Source: Siniperca chuatsi
Taxonomy: Eukaryota; Chordata; Actinopteri; Centrarchiformes; Sinipercidae
Assembly (NCBI RefSeq): GCF_020085105.1
Contig: NC_058047.1
Coordinates: forward strand, 18,450,501-18,514,500
Direction: 5' to 3'
DNA length: 64,000 nt
Within the stretch, counting starts at the first letter, position 1. Every line of letters begins with the position of its first letter. The notes under the pieces are model-generated. The model did not search any database, was not told the DNA's origin, and was given only the letters and a program-made list of their open reading frames with translations. Below are positions 53,655-64,000 of this stretch, one piece after another. The position numbers and the translations under genes were made by a program.

Positions 53655-56600
53655 GCCCGGAGGAGCCGCCTGAAGCAGGAGCTGAGGGGGGATAACTGCC
53701 AGAGGATGAGGGGGGAAAGGGGAAGGGGGGAAGGGGAGGGGGAGAGGTGTAATGGAAGAAGGAGAGAAAACTAGAGAGAAAATCTTCCAGGTGGAGTCCT
53801 ATATCCTTGTTAACTGAATGCTGTCTGGTCCTCTCCTGTTCACACACGCGCACACACACTCTCCCACTCTCATGCCACTCTCCTCTCTGTCTGAGCTGGC
53901 CTGCTTCCTTTCACTGCCTTAGGCAAGCTTGCTCGTATGCTCCCAGTCTCTCTCGCTCTCTCTTTGGATGATGTCATTGGGTCTATTAGCCCTGCCCAGC
54001 TGCTCTCAGACTGTATTAGCTAAAACCGGCTAAAACACATCAGCCTGAACCACCCTCCTCTCAGACACACACACACAAACACACACATTCTACAGAGCGC
54101 CTATTTTTTTTTTTTATATAAAAGGAGATTCTGCGAATTGGTAACCTGTCTCAGTGTGTATTATCTTTAGGCTAGGTTAGCAGTAATATTTCTAACCTCT
54201 GAAACCGAACAATGCTGTCAATGTATAAATTAAGACGACAACAACAAGCAAACAACAGCAATGATATTAAGGTTACAGACACAAATACATTACTGTGAAG
54301 TCAATGATGAATATTGAATTTGAAAAGACATTTCTTGGTTCCAGCAAGGAGTGAAACTGACATAGGCCTAATGGTTGCCCAGTATTTGGTCCCAAATTTG
54401 TAATAAGCATCTGCCATAATCAGTCTCAGTAAAGGACTGTTATTCATGTGTAGAAAGCTCAAAATGCATACAAGACTTGTAGATGGAATGTGCACAAAAA
54501 CTAACACAATGTACTGTAGCAATACCCACTAATAGGGCTATATTAAAACACAAAATAGAAACATTAACTAAAGAATTGATCGTAAATGTGAGTAAATACT
54601 GGCACGAGTCTCATCCAATAAGTTAAAGTGTATTTTGGATTTCGTATTGTCGATGCATGTGTGTGTGAGTGAGTGCGTAATTCCATTTGTCGTGGCAATA
54701 GACAAAAACTTAACAAAGGCAACAATGCAGCCACACTCATAAGGGACTACGTGTCTGAAAACATCCACCCTATCCCATCTGTCTGAATTCTCTTCCCAAC
54801 TTCCCTCCCATCCACCTCCCCAGAGAGCAATCAGCCATCTCAGCACAATCCTTTTAGCTCCTCACTTGCACCCTCCCTCATGCCTTTTCCTCATTCCCAG
54901 TCAAATAATTTACACTCTGTTGTGTAATTTGCTATTTTTCACTCACAACTGCATTTTTCCAGCTTACACAAAAGTAACGTAAGGTATGCACCAGCAGTCA
55001 GTATTCTCAGTGCGAAACACAAAGTGGGTCTACAAATACACACAGATGTGAGCAATGTCTGCATTTATTGTGAAATAACCCAAAAGTCAGGGGTCATCTG
55101 TTACACAAAAAGTGGGGTAATCTAGTGACTAAATAATGCCACCTACACAGACAAGAAAAGGCTCATTATGTTTGTGTCAATTGCTGAAATTCAGTCAAGC
55201 AAATCATTACAATTTCTTTAGTTTAGTCCCATAATTAGTTTGGACAGTCATGTAAGAACATGTTGTCTGTCCAACAACATGTGACTGAAGAACACAGTAA
55301 ACAATGTATCTATAGTAAACAAACAAACTACACTGACAAAAATATGTTCAAATTGTGCACTAATGCTACTGGCACAACATTTGTGAACTAAAAGTTATTT
55401 ACAGTAGAAAGGCAACAGAGGCAGGAAGCTTACCTATTTGTCAGGAGACACACACAAACAAACCACCTTCAGAAACGCTATGACACCACAACCACTGCCA
55501 TCCCACCTTCTTCCAAACAGCCAATCACTTCTTGTTTGTTTGCTACAGAGTATAAGAAGTTACTGATAAACCAGATGGAATCAATGCATGCTGACAGATG
55601 CACAAGTACCGATTGCCTTCCTAAGTATGTTCTGTCCCCTTTTCTGCCAAAAAAACTAATAACTGCTCTTGCAACATACTCTACACAAAAGCAAAAATAG
55701 ATATGGAGCCATTATTACTTTAAACCAAATTTAATAAAAGTATTTTTTAAACAAATAGATACAATAGCAATCATGTGAAGATGGTGTAATTTCCATAAAT
55801 AATAATAGATGACTTAATTGCATCTGATGTTACACTACAGCTTCAACCACTATACTGTGATTTTCTGTATTTGAAGAGTTAACATTTACCTCCTGACTTT
55901 GGTAGTTTGCATATACAAGTGGAACAAATCATGCTGTGAATACACCACCACTCATTAGCAGCCATTACCTTGACAAAAGTGATAACAACTAAGAACAACA
56001 GCATATGTTACTTGCAAAACAGAATCCTCAAATTGTATTGTTTGGTTAAAATGTAAAAAGAATTTATTTTTTAATATACTTACAAATCATTAACTGAGAA
56101 AAGTAATATATTTGTGTAAAGCCTAGAGAAAATATAACAAGTGACTGATGCATTTCTCTGTTTATAGCCTATTAAGATAACAATAGTAATTATTGAAATA
56201 TCTAGAATGAAATCGATTAAGTTAGTGGAAAAATTTAATTCCAAAATATTTTGTTATTACGCCATAATAAACTATCAGTATATCAGCAAAAAGAAAACCC
56301 AACAACATACATACTCCAGCCGACCGATATTGGCGTACAATTTTAATTTCAGTAGTTGAATTCACCACAACGGGTCCTGGATGCCCTTTGCACTTCACTC
56401 CTGGCAATGTTTTGCCCACGCCTCCTACGTCAAGCTGCAGCACCGCGTGCAGGGAGAGTCGCAGCGTAGCAGAGGGAGGGAAGATGTTAAGAGCTCTCAC
56501 TAAGCCCCTTTTCGCTTTCACAAAAGTTCTGGTGAAGGCCAGAAACGTTTTCAAATACATGAGACATTCAAACACCTAAGACTTATTTGACCTTGATGGC

Positions 56601-56740
56601 ACAAAACCAACACTTAAGATTATAGCTGAAATGTATGTTTTTAAAGAATTTACAGGGAAATGCATCCACTGATACAAACCGTGCTTCCTCGTTGAAGAGT
56701 TGTGCTTTTGCAGCCGAGTGAGTCATCTTACCAAACATAG
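53655..56740. other. Upstream region of shc2, then intergenic sequence
   Basis: The first 100-350 bases are pyrimidine-rich on the shc2 strand and probably include its 5' UTR and promoter, but I cannot place the start. The rest is AT-rich intergenic DNA with no supported gene. Confidence 0.5.
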
Positions 56741-56763
56741 ACGATCTAACTAGCCAGGACGTC

Positions 56764-56818
56764 CACGTGCTGCTGCTTTGACCAATCCGGGGAATGCGGG
56801 GAACCGTTGGGGTTTGAA
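56764..56818 (+). promoter_or_regulatory. Cell-cycle promoter elements of the cks gene
   Basis: An E-box CACGTG (56764-56769), a CCAAT box (56782-56786) and a TTTGAA motif (56813-56818) lie 125-180 bases before the start codon. CCAAT about 30 bases upstream of TTTGAA, the CHR sequence, is the usual arrangement in genes repressed by DREAM and switched on in G2/M by MuvB-B-MYB-FOXM1. A Myb-like AACCGTTG (56802-56809) sits between them. Function is inferred from motif and spacing. Confidence 0.5.
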
Positions 56819-56942
56819 TTGTCCTCTGAAAGCAGCGGCAGATGACAGCAGCTTGTTGCGCTCGCAAATATTGCTAGTAAGTTTGTGAGCGAGCCACTTC
56901 ACACCACCCTAAAACAGCTTTCTGCACTATCGTCGACTGAAA

Positions 56943-58473
56943 ATGTCGAAAAAACAGATTTACTATTCTGACAAGTACAACGATGAGGAGTTTGAGTACA
57001 GGTATGATTCACGTTTTTGGGATTTGCTAACATTTTCAAAAGGCCGTTAGTTTGTGTTGAGTACGTTAACGTTAGTTAGCTTAACGTCAGTTCACGGTAA
57101 GATTGGTTAGGTTAGCTAACTTGACGTGGCTCAACATAACGTTAACTTTTGCTGGCAACTTCATTTTGAAATGGGTGATTTACTAAAAGATTACTAAGTA
57201 ATTTAACGTTAGCTAACCTAGCTTAAATTAGGTTTCGTAACTAGGTTAGCTACAGCTAGCCATGATAACTGTTACCTTAAAGCTAAGGTTAATGTTAAAA
57301 TCTGTTTGGTTTGAATGTTGTGGGGATAACGTTAATTTTACTGCAATGTAAATAACCCCAACTCCTACATTACTAGTATCGTAAAATGAAGCTTCGAGCG
57401 TCAAAGTTAGCTGAATTTGTCTTCCTCAACGTTAACGTTAAGTTGCTGCTTGACCGTCCTTTTGAAAAATATTTTTTTCTGAGCTCTAGTGGGTCATCCT
57501 TGACAGTTTTTAATGTATCTTCCCATAGGCATGTTGTGCTTCCAAAGCAGCTGTCTAAACTGGTGCCCTCCTCCCACCTGATGACAGAAGATGAGTGGAG
57601 GGGACTCGGGGTGCAACAGAGCCAGGGCTGGATTCACTACATGATCCACAAACCAGGTGAGTAACCGTGGACTTAAAGGATAGGTTCATATTTTTTCAAG
57701 TCTTGTCTTAAAATAATGCTCACAAGCCTATGTGTATATTGAAAGAGCTACTCATCATTGTAATCATTCTGTTTGTGAAGAGATCCTTTCTTACTGTTTC
57801 TAGAAGAGATTAGGGCCAAAATCTACAGTCCTTATTCTGTGCAAAACTGCATCGTAATACTCAGCCAAAGCAAATGTTTGGTTTCAGATGTCTGAATTAG
57901 TCAAATCAAATGGGTATTCATGAAGTGTTTTTAGAACAAAATTCCCCTTTTGTGTTACTTTCACTCCACTGCAGCTCAGCAAGGAAACACTGTCCAGGGA
58001 AATGGAACAATGGAATTTTGTACTTAAGACTATGAACTTGGAAAATACCTCATTGTTTTGTCTAACTCGGACTGCGGAAGCCTCATTTTAGCTTCAGCTC
58101 AGTTTTAATGTGCGTTTTTGCACAGACGGACTGTGCATTTTGTCAGCCATCTCTTATTTTTTTAGTCTGCCATTAATGGATATCTTCATGACTAGTATGG
58201 AGAGGAGGAATGATTACAGTGACCAGTAACAAATGTACATCAGCATGTGAGTATTGTATTAAGGTACATATGAAAAGTATCTGAACCTATCCTTAAATAG
58301 CTCCTAGCATGTGCCATTAGACTGTGATGAAAGTTACATGCACATGGACCACAGCTGTGTGCATGACAGTATGGTGTAACCACTGTACTGTGGATGATGC
58401 TGAAATACTTTTTTTGCTTTACTCTCCAGAGCCACACATACTGCTTTTCAGAAGACCTCTACCAAAGGATTAA
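56943..58473 (+). CDS. cks2: Cyclin-dependent kinase regulatory subunit (Cks1/Cks2 type)
   Basis: Small subunit that binds CDKs and docks phosphorylated substrates through a phosphate-binding pocket. Three exons: 56943-57001, 57529-57656 and 58430-58473 (TAA), phases 2 and 1, giving 76 residues, the normal length of the family. It begins [20 protein letters not shown] and has the conserved [16 protein letters not shown] and [24 protein letters not shown] and the ending PKD lean to CKS2, while FEYR leans to CKS1B, so the symbol is a best guess. The AATAAA at 58955-58960 is the likely poly(A) signal. It sits between shc2 and odf3l2; in human, CKS2 adjoins SHC3. Confidence 0.93.
57673..58296. 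mobile_element. Non-autonomous DNA transposon (MITE) in cks intron 2
   Basis: Left end TTAAAGGATAGGTTCA and the complement of the right end TTTAAGGATAGGTTCA match at 15 of 16 positions. Each end carries TTAA, which could be the target duplication of a piggyBac-like element. The internal text (gggccaaaatctacagtcc, near 57812) is familiar from an abundant percomorph repeat. No ORF. Confidence 0.7.
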
Positions 58474-58954
58474 ATGGGAACCATCTGTAAAATGCCTGCT
58501 ATCATCTTTGCTGATTGGTATTGTCTTTGGACCATACATCTCTCCTACATACATCTCTACATATGTTCTAATGTATTGTAAAGAAAACCCTTAGTTGTAT
58601 TGTGTTTTTTGTCCATTCAAACTCCCTCAATTTTTAGAGGTAATGAGAGGCAAATGGCTTGATTCCACTGTGAATGATAACCTTATAAACCATATTTTAC
58701 ATTTTAATACATTTTTTTAAAAATGTCTTTGGATGCCATTTTGTTATGATTGATTTTATTTAGTGTGGTCATACAGGCATAGTATTTTATTTTTCTCCAG
58801 CCCACAATTTTCCCAAAAGAGCTTTCTGTGTTTGAACATTTCCTGTTCTTTAAACTTATGTTTGTGTTGTGTACATAATATTATTTCTAGATATTATAAA
58901 CTTTGACAGTGAGTCATGGTGGATTCAAAAAGTTCTTTGTTGCTGAAAGAACAA

Positions 58955-58960
58955 AATAAA
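58955..58960 (+). terminator. cks2: cks poly(A) signal
   Basis: AATAAA about 480 bases after the stop codon. Confidence 0.55.
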
Positions 58961-59047
58961 ATGTACTTCTTCGCATATGTTTGCTCATGAATATTTGTTT
59001 TCTACCAGATAACAGAACTGTTTCTGTAATTTTGGGGGAGTGGCTGA

Positions 59048-61451
59048 TCAGTCAGAAACATTGACAACTAGTGGAGTAACAAATTCTGAGTGTCTGATGC
59101 CCAGGGAGAAGGCTGGTGCTCGAGCCTTGTGAACTGTCACTTTCTCTGGTTTATAAGTTCCAGGACCGGGTTTATTGGTGGCATCTCTGGGCAAGCTGTG
59201 ACGTCCCAGCATTGAAAATGCTGGCTGTCGGGGTAGATAAACACTTGGGTCTGTGCTGTTGTATCTGCAAGGCCCTGGCGTCTTGGCTAAATCCACAGAT
59301 GGTCCCCCTGTGCTGTAACTCCCTGACATTGTGTAGCTTGCGCTGGCTGGTTTGTTTGGGACTTGAGGGCCCATGAGCGGAGGGAGACAGTACTTGTTAG
59401 GAGCAGGTACAGAGTCAATGCTCCGGTATCGTGTACGAGAGCTCATTGTGTAGGATGGGGCTCTGCGCTGGAGGTTGCATGGTGGGGCTTTCTCAGGGCT
59501 GTATGCACCTGGTCCAGGTGTCTGGAATAGCTCCTCTGGTGATTAGAAAACACTTAATATAAACCATCAACTCAACACCATATGTTAAGAGTGTGTACAC
59601 TTAGTGGGGTTCAGATTTTCAGTTGTAACAGCTGTCACCGAATCTCTACAAGTAGTGTCAAAAACAAATGTGTTTGTACAAGGGTTCATCCTTTCACAAT
59701 AATGGAGCTATTAGCTTGTTGTTAGTGTAAAATTCATCATGACAACATATAAATTAATCTGTGAAACAAAATGTGCACGCAAAACAACAGATATTTGCTT
59801 AATATGAATAGGAACTTACTCTGTGCTTTCATTCTGCCCAGCATTGAGTATGCAGGTGTGCCATCCCTTCCAAAACGAGTGATTTTTGCATCAATATGAT
59901 ACTGAGGCCCTGGACTTGAGTCAACACAATACACTGCAGGGAAAGTAAACATTTGATCAATTCAATATAATGTGTTCTCTGTCAGTTTGATCATTCAATA
60001 GTCCTAAAATTAACTAGCTAGATCTGTGGTTCTCAAACTGCAGACCTAAGGTTACATGAATATGATTCATGTGGTGACATAAACAAACAGAAGTGATCTG
60101 ATGCTAGCAAGGCTGTTTAGCTAACCTGAATCTTTTGTTTATTTCAGTCGCCCATATTGTTAATGATTGATAAAAATGAAATTCAGTTTTGCTGGGGTGG
60201 AGGGGCATTAAATGTTTATCAGCTTCTCAGGTGAACATGGTGAGAAATAACTACAGAAATATGAGGTGTTGTCTCCCCCTACTGGCTCTAATTTGATGTA
60301 TACCACTCAGCGACTTAGCTCATGAGATGTATGTGAGGAGATGAAATCATTCTGAAAAGGTGGACACATCAATAATTGAAATTATATACATTTTTATATA
60401 TATACACATACATAAAAATGCTTTGTAATGTTTCTGTTGGTGCCTGCTCTGCTGGTTTATTCTTAATTATCTCTTTTAGCTGTGACAAGATTTATGGCTT
60501 TGACATCAAAATTCTGACCAAGAATGTATCAGTGTTTAATTACATAAATAATAAATGTTTCCTCTAGCTATATGAAGGAGATGAAGAACTCACTATTGTC
60601 ACTCATCTTGCCATGGAAAGAATATGCAGGACTTGTTGGCTTGGTGAAGTCATGGCCAACAAATCCAATGGTGGGAGGAAGCCCATAGCACCCAGGCCCT
60701 GGTCCTAGAGACGGGGAGGGGAAATATCACAGAGATGGACAGCCGACACACATACACATTAATACTATAAAATACATTTACAGCAAACAAATCACACATA
60801 TGTGCAGTAAGGGAGATTTAAAGTGGCAACATTTTTTCTGTAAATCATGGCTTCTGTAATTAATGTAAGGGCTTCTTCTGTTGCTTTGTGTGCTGTAGAA
60901 AAGTAAGGTCCTGTGCAAGTATGTATACTTAGCAGTATGCAATGTCCATTCATTTACAAAGTTAAAGAATTTTGCACAACTTGTATGCGAGGCAAAAATG
61001 ATCTGCATTAGACCTGCATCATCATTCTGCTCCTTATAATAGATCATAATTAGACCTTATAATTGACAGCACTGGGTGGGCACTGGGTCAGACAAACAGC
61101 TAGCAGCACACATCAAGACACAACCTAGAGCAAAGCATTACATCAGCATACAAGTGTTTAGGGGCATGTGCACAAGCAGAGCAAGTGGGAGCATTTTTCA
61201 CAGAAAAGAGCAAGTTCTGGCAGGTCTGCACACATCCTCTGCTCTGCTCAAGTCAATGTTCTCCCTTTTGAAATTATGAAATACCAAGTGACCAACTGGA
61301 ACATAGCTAATGATACTGATGCCTTTAGGGTGTACAGTTTTATACACATGGATTTACACAATCAGTAAAAGTAGCTTTTTGTAAGAACTTAGCTTCCATT
61401 AATGAACTTACCTTTTTCTCTTCCTGCAATTACTGGATATTTTTTCTCCAT
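59048..61451 (-). CDS. odf3l2: Outer dense fibre protein 3-like 2 (CIMAP1 family)
   Basis: PGP-repeat protein of the ODF3/SHIPPO family, linked to microtubules of cilia and sperm tails. Exons on the minus strand: 61451-61412, 60704-60594, 59933-59820 and 59535-59048 (TGA), with matching phases, giving 250 residues. The start is [18 protein letters not shown]. Repeats of the PGPxxY type occur at the start of exon 2 (GPGPGCYG), in exon 3 ([18 protein letters not shown]) and twice in exon 4 ([33 protein letters not shown]). [16 protein letters not shown] and [16 protein letters not shown] are closest to ODF3L2, whose human gene is next to SHC2. Human ODF3L2 is about 289 residues. Confidence 0.9.
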
Positions 61452-63260
61452 TTGACTCTTTGTAGAAGCGATGGATGCTTCAGGAATCCCTCAATCGTAG
61501 CAATACAACCGAGAACCGAGTCATACAACGTGTCAATCATAACAAGAGGCTGGCTAAAGAAGTAATGATTAACAATTCTAAAAAACAAACAAACAAAAAC
61601 CCTTAAAAGCGATGATCTTTGCACCTTTCCACAGGCAATTCCTCTTTTTGACCAGAACTGAGGCAGGCTGCATACATGGAAATTCAGTCATCAGATGAGC
61701 ATCAAAGGAGCACCTCACTCTTTAATCCATGTCCGTCTTGGTGGTCTTTCTTCACATATCACAGTATTGTTTCTCCAGGATCCAGCATCACCCATGCCCT
61801 GGCTTACTGTGAAACCCAGAACCCTGGATGATCCAGAATCAATCCCTAATTTCCTCTGAAACAATCGGGAAACCTGAGACGTATAATACATATCAAAGTG
61901 TCAACAGCAGAGCAGACTCTACACAGGACAGGGTTTTATCTATCTGCCTGTTTGTCCCTTTGTCCCAATGCTCCACCTGTGGTGGCTCAGACAGATGAAT
62001 AGCCCTTCCACCACAGAGGTAGATGTATAGGTGCACTCAGCTGGTACTTAGGAACAATGTCATCACTCCGATTCACTCTCATGTAATGCTAGCTCCCCCT
62101 GCAAACCATGAAACCAAGATCCCCCTGTCCCTCCTTTCTCTTTTCACTCTTTCTGCTCATTGCAGTGTGGAGACGCTCACTCTTCAGCCATGCATGCGGT
62201 TGCCACGGAGACTGCTGTGGATAGTTTGCTGCAGCCAGGTCCCCTGCACTGCGGGCTTCTGGTCACTACAGAAACAAAGTTTGTTCATTTAGACTGGAGG
62301 GGTAAATCCTGCTGCATCTGTTTAGAGCTTAGAGGGAGGGTAACATGTTTGTGAAGTTCCATAACTTTTACCTCCAATATTACCTTAAAGTATGAACTAC
62401 ATGCACAATACTGCCTTGACACTGCATACTGTGTTGCATACATTTTCTTCCCCAAACACATATACATAAAGCCCCAACTCAGGCAGTCACAGGCCGAGTA
62501 CCTCCATTTGGCAGGCTCAATTGAAATGCCAATGTACAACCCTCTATTTTCTCATCTTTAACTTCAGGTCAAACTGGTTACACAGATGCAGTTACATTTT
62601 AGCCCTCTAATCCCAGTGATGATTTGCAGTTGGGATTTGAAGGAGTCGTTTAAAGACCTGAGCTGCCAGAGGCCGCAGTAACTGAGAGGGTCGACAAGTG
62701 ACATGTGCAGAAAACAAACATTAAACTTTAACAGGCTCTCCCGGCTGCTTCTCTGGTAACCCGAATCTGTTGTTAGCAGTTACACAAACACATACTGTGC
62801 ACATCCAAACTTATATATAGTGTGTACAAACTGATACACGCCTGTACATGCTTTCTGTCTCTTACACAGAAGCATGCCAGGGGTCAGAGAGTCAGTTATC
62901 AAAGCAGAGGGCCCTCTGAAGCAGCAGGGTTGTAACACAGCTCACTGCTGACAGGAAATTATCTCCAGACTTAATTAGCCTTTCAAAGGAAATGGAGCAA
63001 CACAGCTTTCGTAAACAACTGCACTGCAGCTCCTCTGCTACTGTGCTGCATCTGCAGAGAACGTATTGTTCTAAAAAGTAACAAGGGTCAAGTATTTCTT
63101 TCCCACAGTTATACAAAATGTAATTGCACAAGCTGAAACAGAAGCAGAAAGACTTAAACCCAGTTAACCCATATTAATGGCGGGACACATGAGCAAGTCT
63201 TGTCTGCTTATTAACCACAGCATCAAAACCTGAGCGTGTAAAGGCAACAAAACCAAAACC
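61452..63260. other. Region upstream of odf3l2, no gene recognised
   Basis: No recognisable coding exon on either strand. Probably holds the odf3l2 promoter and intergenic DNA. Confidence 0.5.
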
Positions 63261-64000
63261 TTGGATTGTATACAAATTTTATTCTCGTTTGTTTCAAAAA
63301 GCACAATGTTTGATATGAATAGGGGGTACATTTAATCAAATTTGGTACATTTACAGAAATTCAAAACTTCATTCTTGATTTTTAAGTTGATTGCTTCACG
63401 AATCAAAATTAACAAAAACAAAATAGCTTATGAACTGTACAATCAAATCTCAAGGTAGGTAAGGTGAAGGTGACTTGAGAGTAGATGATGTTGGTGTCTT
63501 GGTACAATAGTTCCAGAAACATTTGGGCTGGTGCTTCCTAGTGGTAAAAAGACGCATATCTTGTAACAGTAAAGTTTGTGGTTTGAGTCGGCCAATCCCC
63601 TTCCCTTTCCCTATTTTTCCTGTCAATCTCTACTGTGCTGTATAATAAAGGCAAAAAGCCCAAAAGAATCTTAAAAATGAAAAACATTTGAGCTTATGTT
63701 TCTGTAAAGCATATGGTTAGCATATGTCTTTTTTCCCCCCCAGCAGGATACCAGCACAGGAATTCCATCAAACATTTCAATAATTGGGTTAAAGCTTGCT
63801 ATGAAAAAAAAAAAATACCTTCGACAGCACATATCTTTTGTTTGAACTCAAAGAACCACAAGGGCAAAAAGTAGACTGTTATGGGAGGGCAATGACAAAA
63901 AAAATTTAAAATGATATAACCTCTAGCTACAAATAAATACCACAGATAGAAAATATAACAAAATATTTTGTTTAAAGTCAGGTGTAATTACAAACATAAA
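63261..64000 (-). other. Possible 3' UTR of an unseen minus-strand gene
   Basis: TTTATT at 63278-63283 is AATAAA on the minus strand. The following 700 bases are AT-rich and non-coding, and continue to the window edge. This would fit the 3' UTR of a gene whose coding part lies to the right, but it could equally be plain intergenic DNA. Confidence 0.25.

Noticed and set aside
52954-53673. 239-codon plus-strand open frame over shc2 exon 1
   Set aside because: It is the antisense shadow of a GC-rich coding exon, and no splice or protein similarity supports it.
56222-56867. Minus-strand open frames just upstream of cks, as a divergent gene
   Set aside because: No recognisable protein or splice structure. 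They overlap the cks promoter motifs.

Overview
The window is nuclear DNA of a teleost fish, probably a spiny-rayed (percomorph) species. Genes are split into many small GT-AG exons by long introns, (CA)n and other microsatellites are abundant, and several interspersed repeats match families I know only from teleosts. I found no bacterial, viral or organellar genes. Exon borders below were fixed by hand from splice sites and reading phase, and every gene model keeps an open frame across its junctions.

Layout from left to right. (1) 1-18.4 kb, minus strand: shd, an SH2 adaptor of the SHB/SHD/SHE/SHF family. A 5' UTR exon lies near 18.2-18.4 kb, the start codon is at 17454, and the gene runs off the left edge inside its SH2 domain. 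(2) 20.9-35.5 kb, plus strand: ankrd24, with six-odd ankyrin repeats followed by a long coiled coil. It starts from a CCAAT-rich promoter, has one probable alternative first exon, and ends at a poly(A) signal at 35521. (3) 35.8-53.7 kb, minus strand: shc2, a complete 12-exon phosphotyrosine adaptor with PTB, CH1 and SH2 domains. Its ninth coding intron holds a decayed R4/Dong-like (Rex6-type) non-LTR retrotransposon at 39.74-42.54 kb. (4) 56.7-59.0 kb, plus strand: a Cks1/Cks2 cyclin-dependent kinase subunit with a cell-cycle-type promoter. (5) 59.0-61.5 kb, minus strand: odf3l2, a small PGP-repeat protein of cilia and sperm tails. (6) 61.5-64 kb: no recognised gene, perhaps the 3' UTR of another minus-strand gene at the far right.

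SHD, ANKRD24, SHC2 and ODF3L2 all lie on human 19p13.3, so this is a conserved vertebrate block. The Cks gene between shc2 and odf3l2 recalls the SHC3-CKS2 pair on human chromosome 9. The two SH2 adaptors share a signalling theme, but nothing suggests these genes form one system. They are ordinary neighbours.

I see no wholly new biological system. The best leads are fine-scale. One SH2 exon of shd is bracketed by complementary GU and AC repeats. An in-frame 75-bp shd exon is missing from the human SHD I remember. ankrd24 has a likely alternative cysteine-bearing N-terminus. The retrotransposon carries an 84-bp inverted copy of its own 5' end. Several near-perfect snap-back palindromes are scattered through non-coding DNA.
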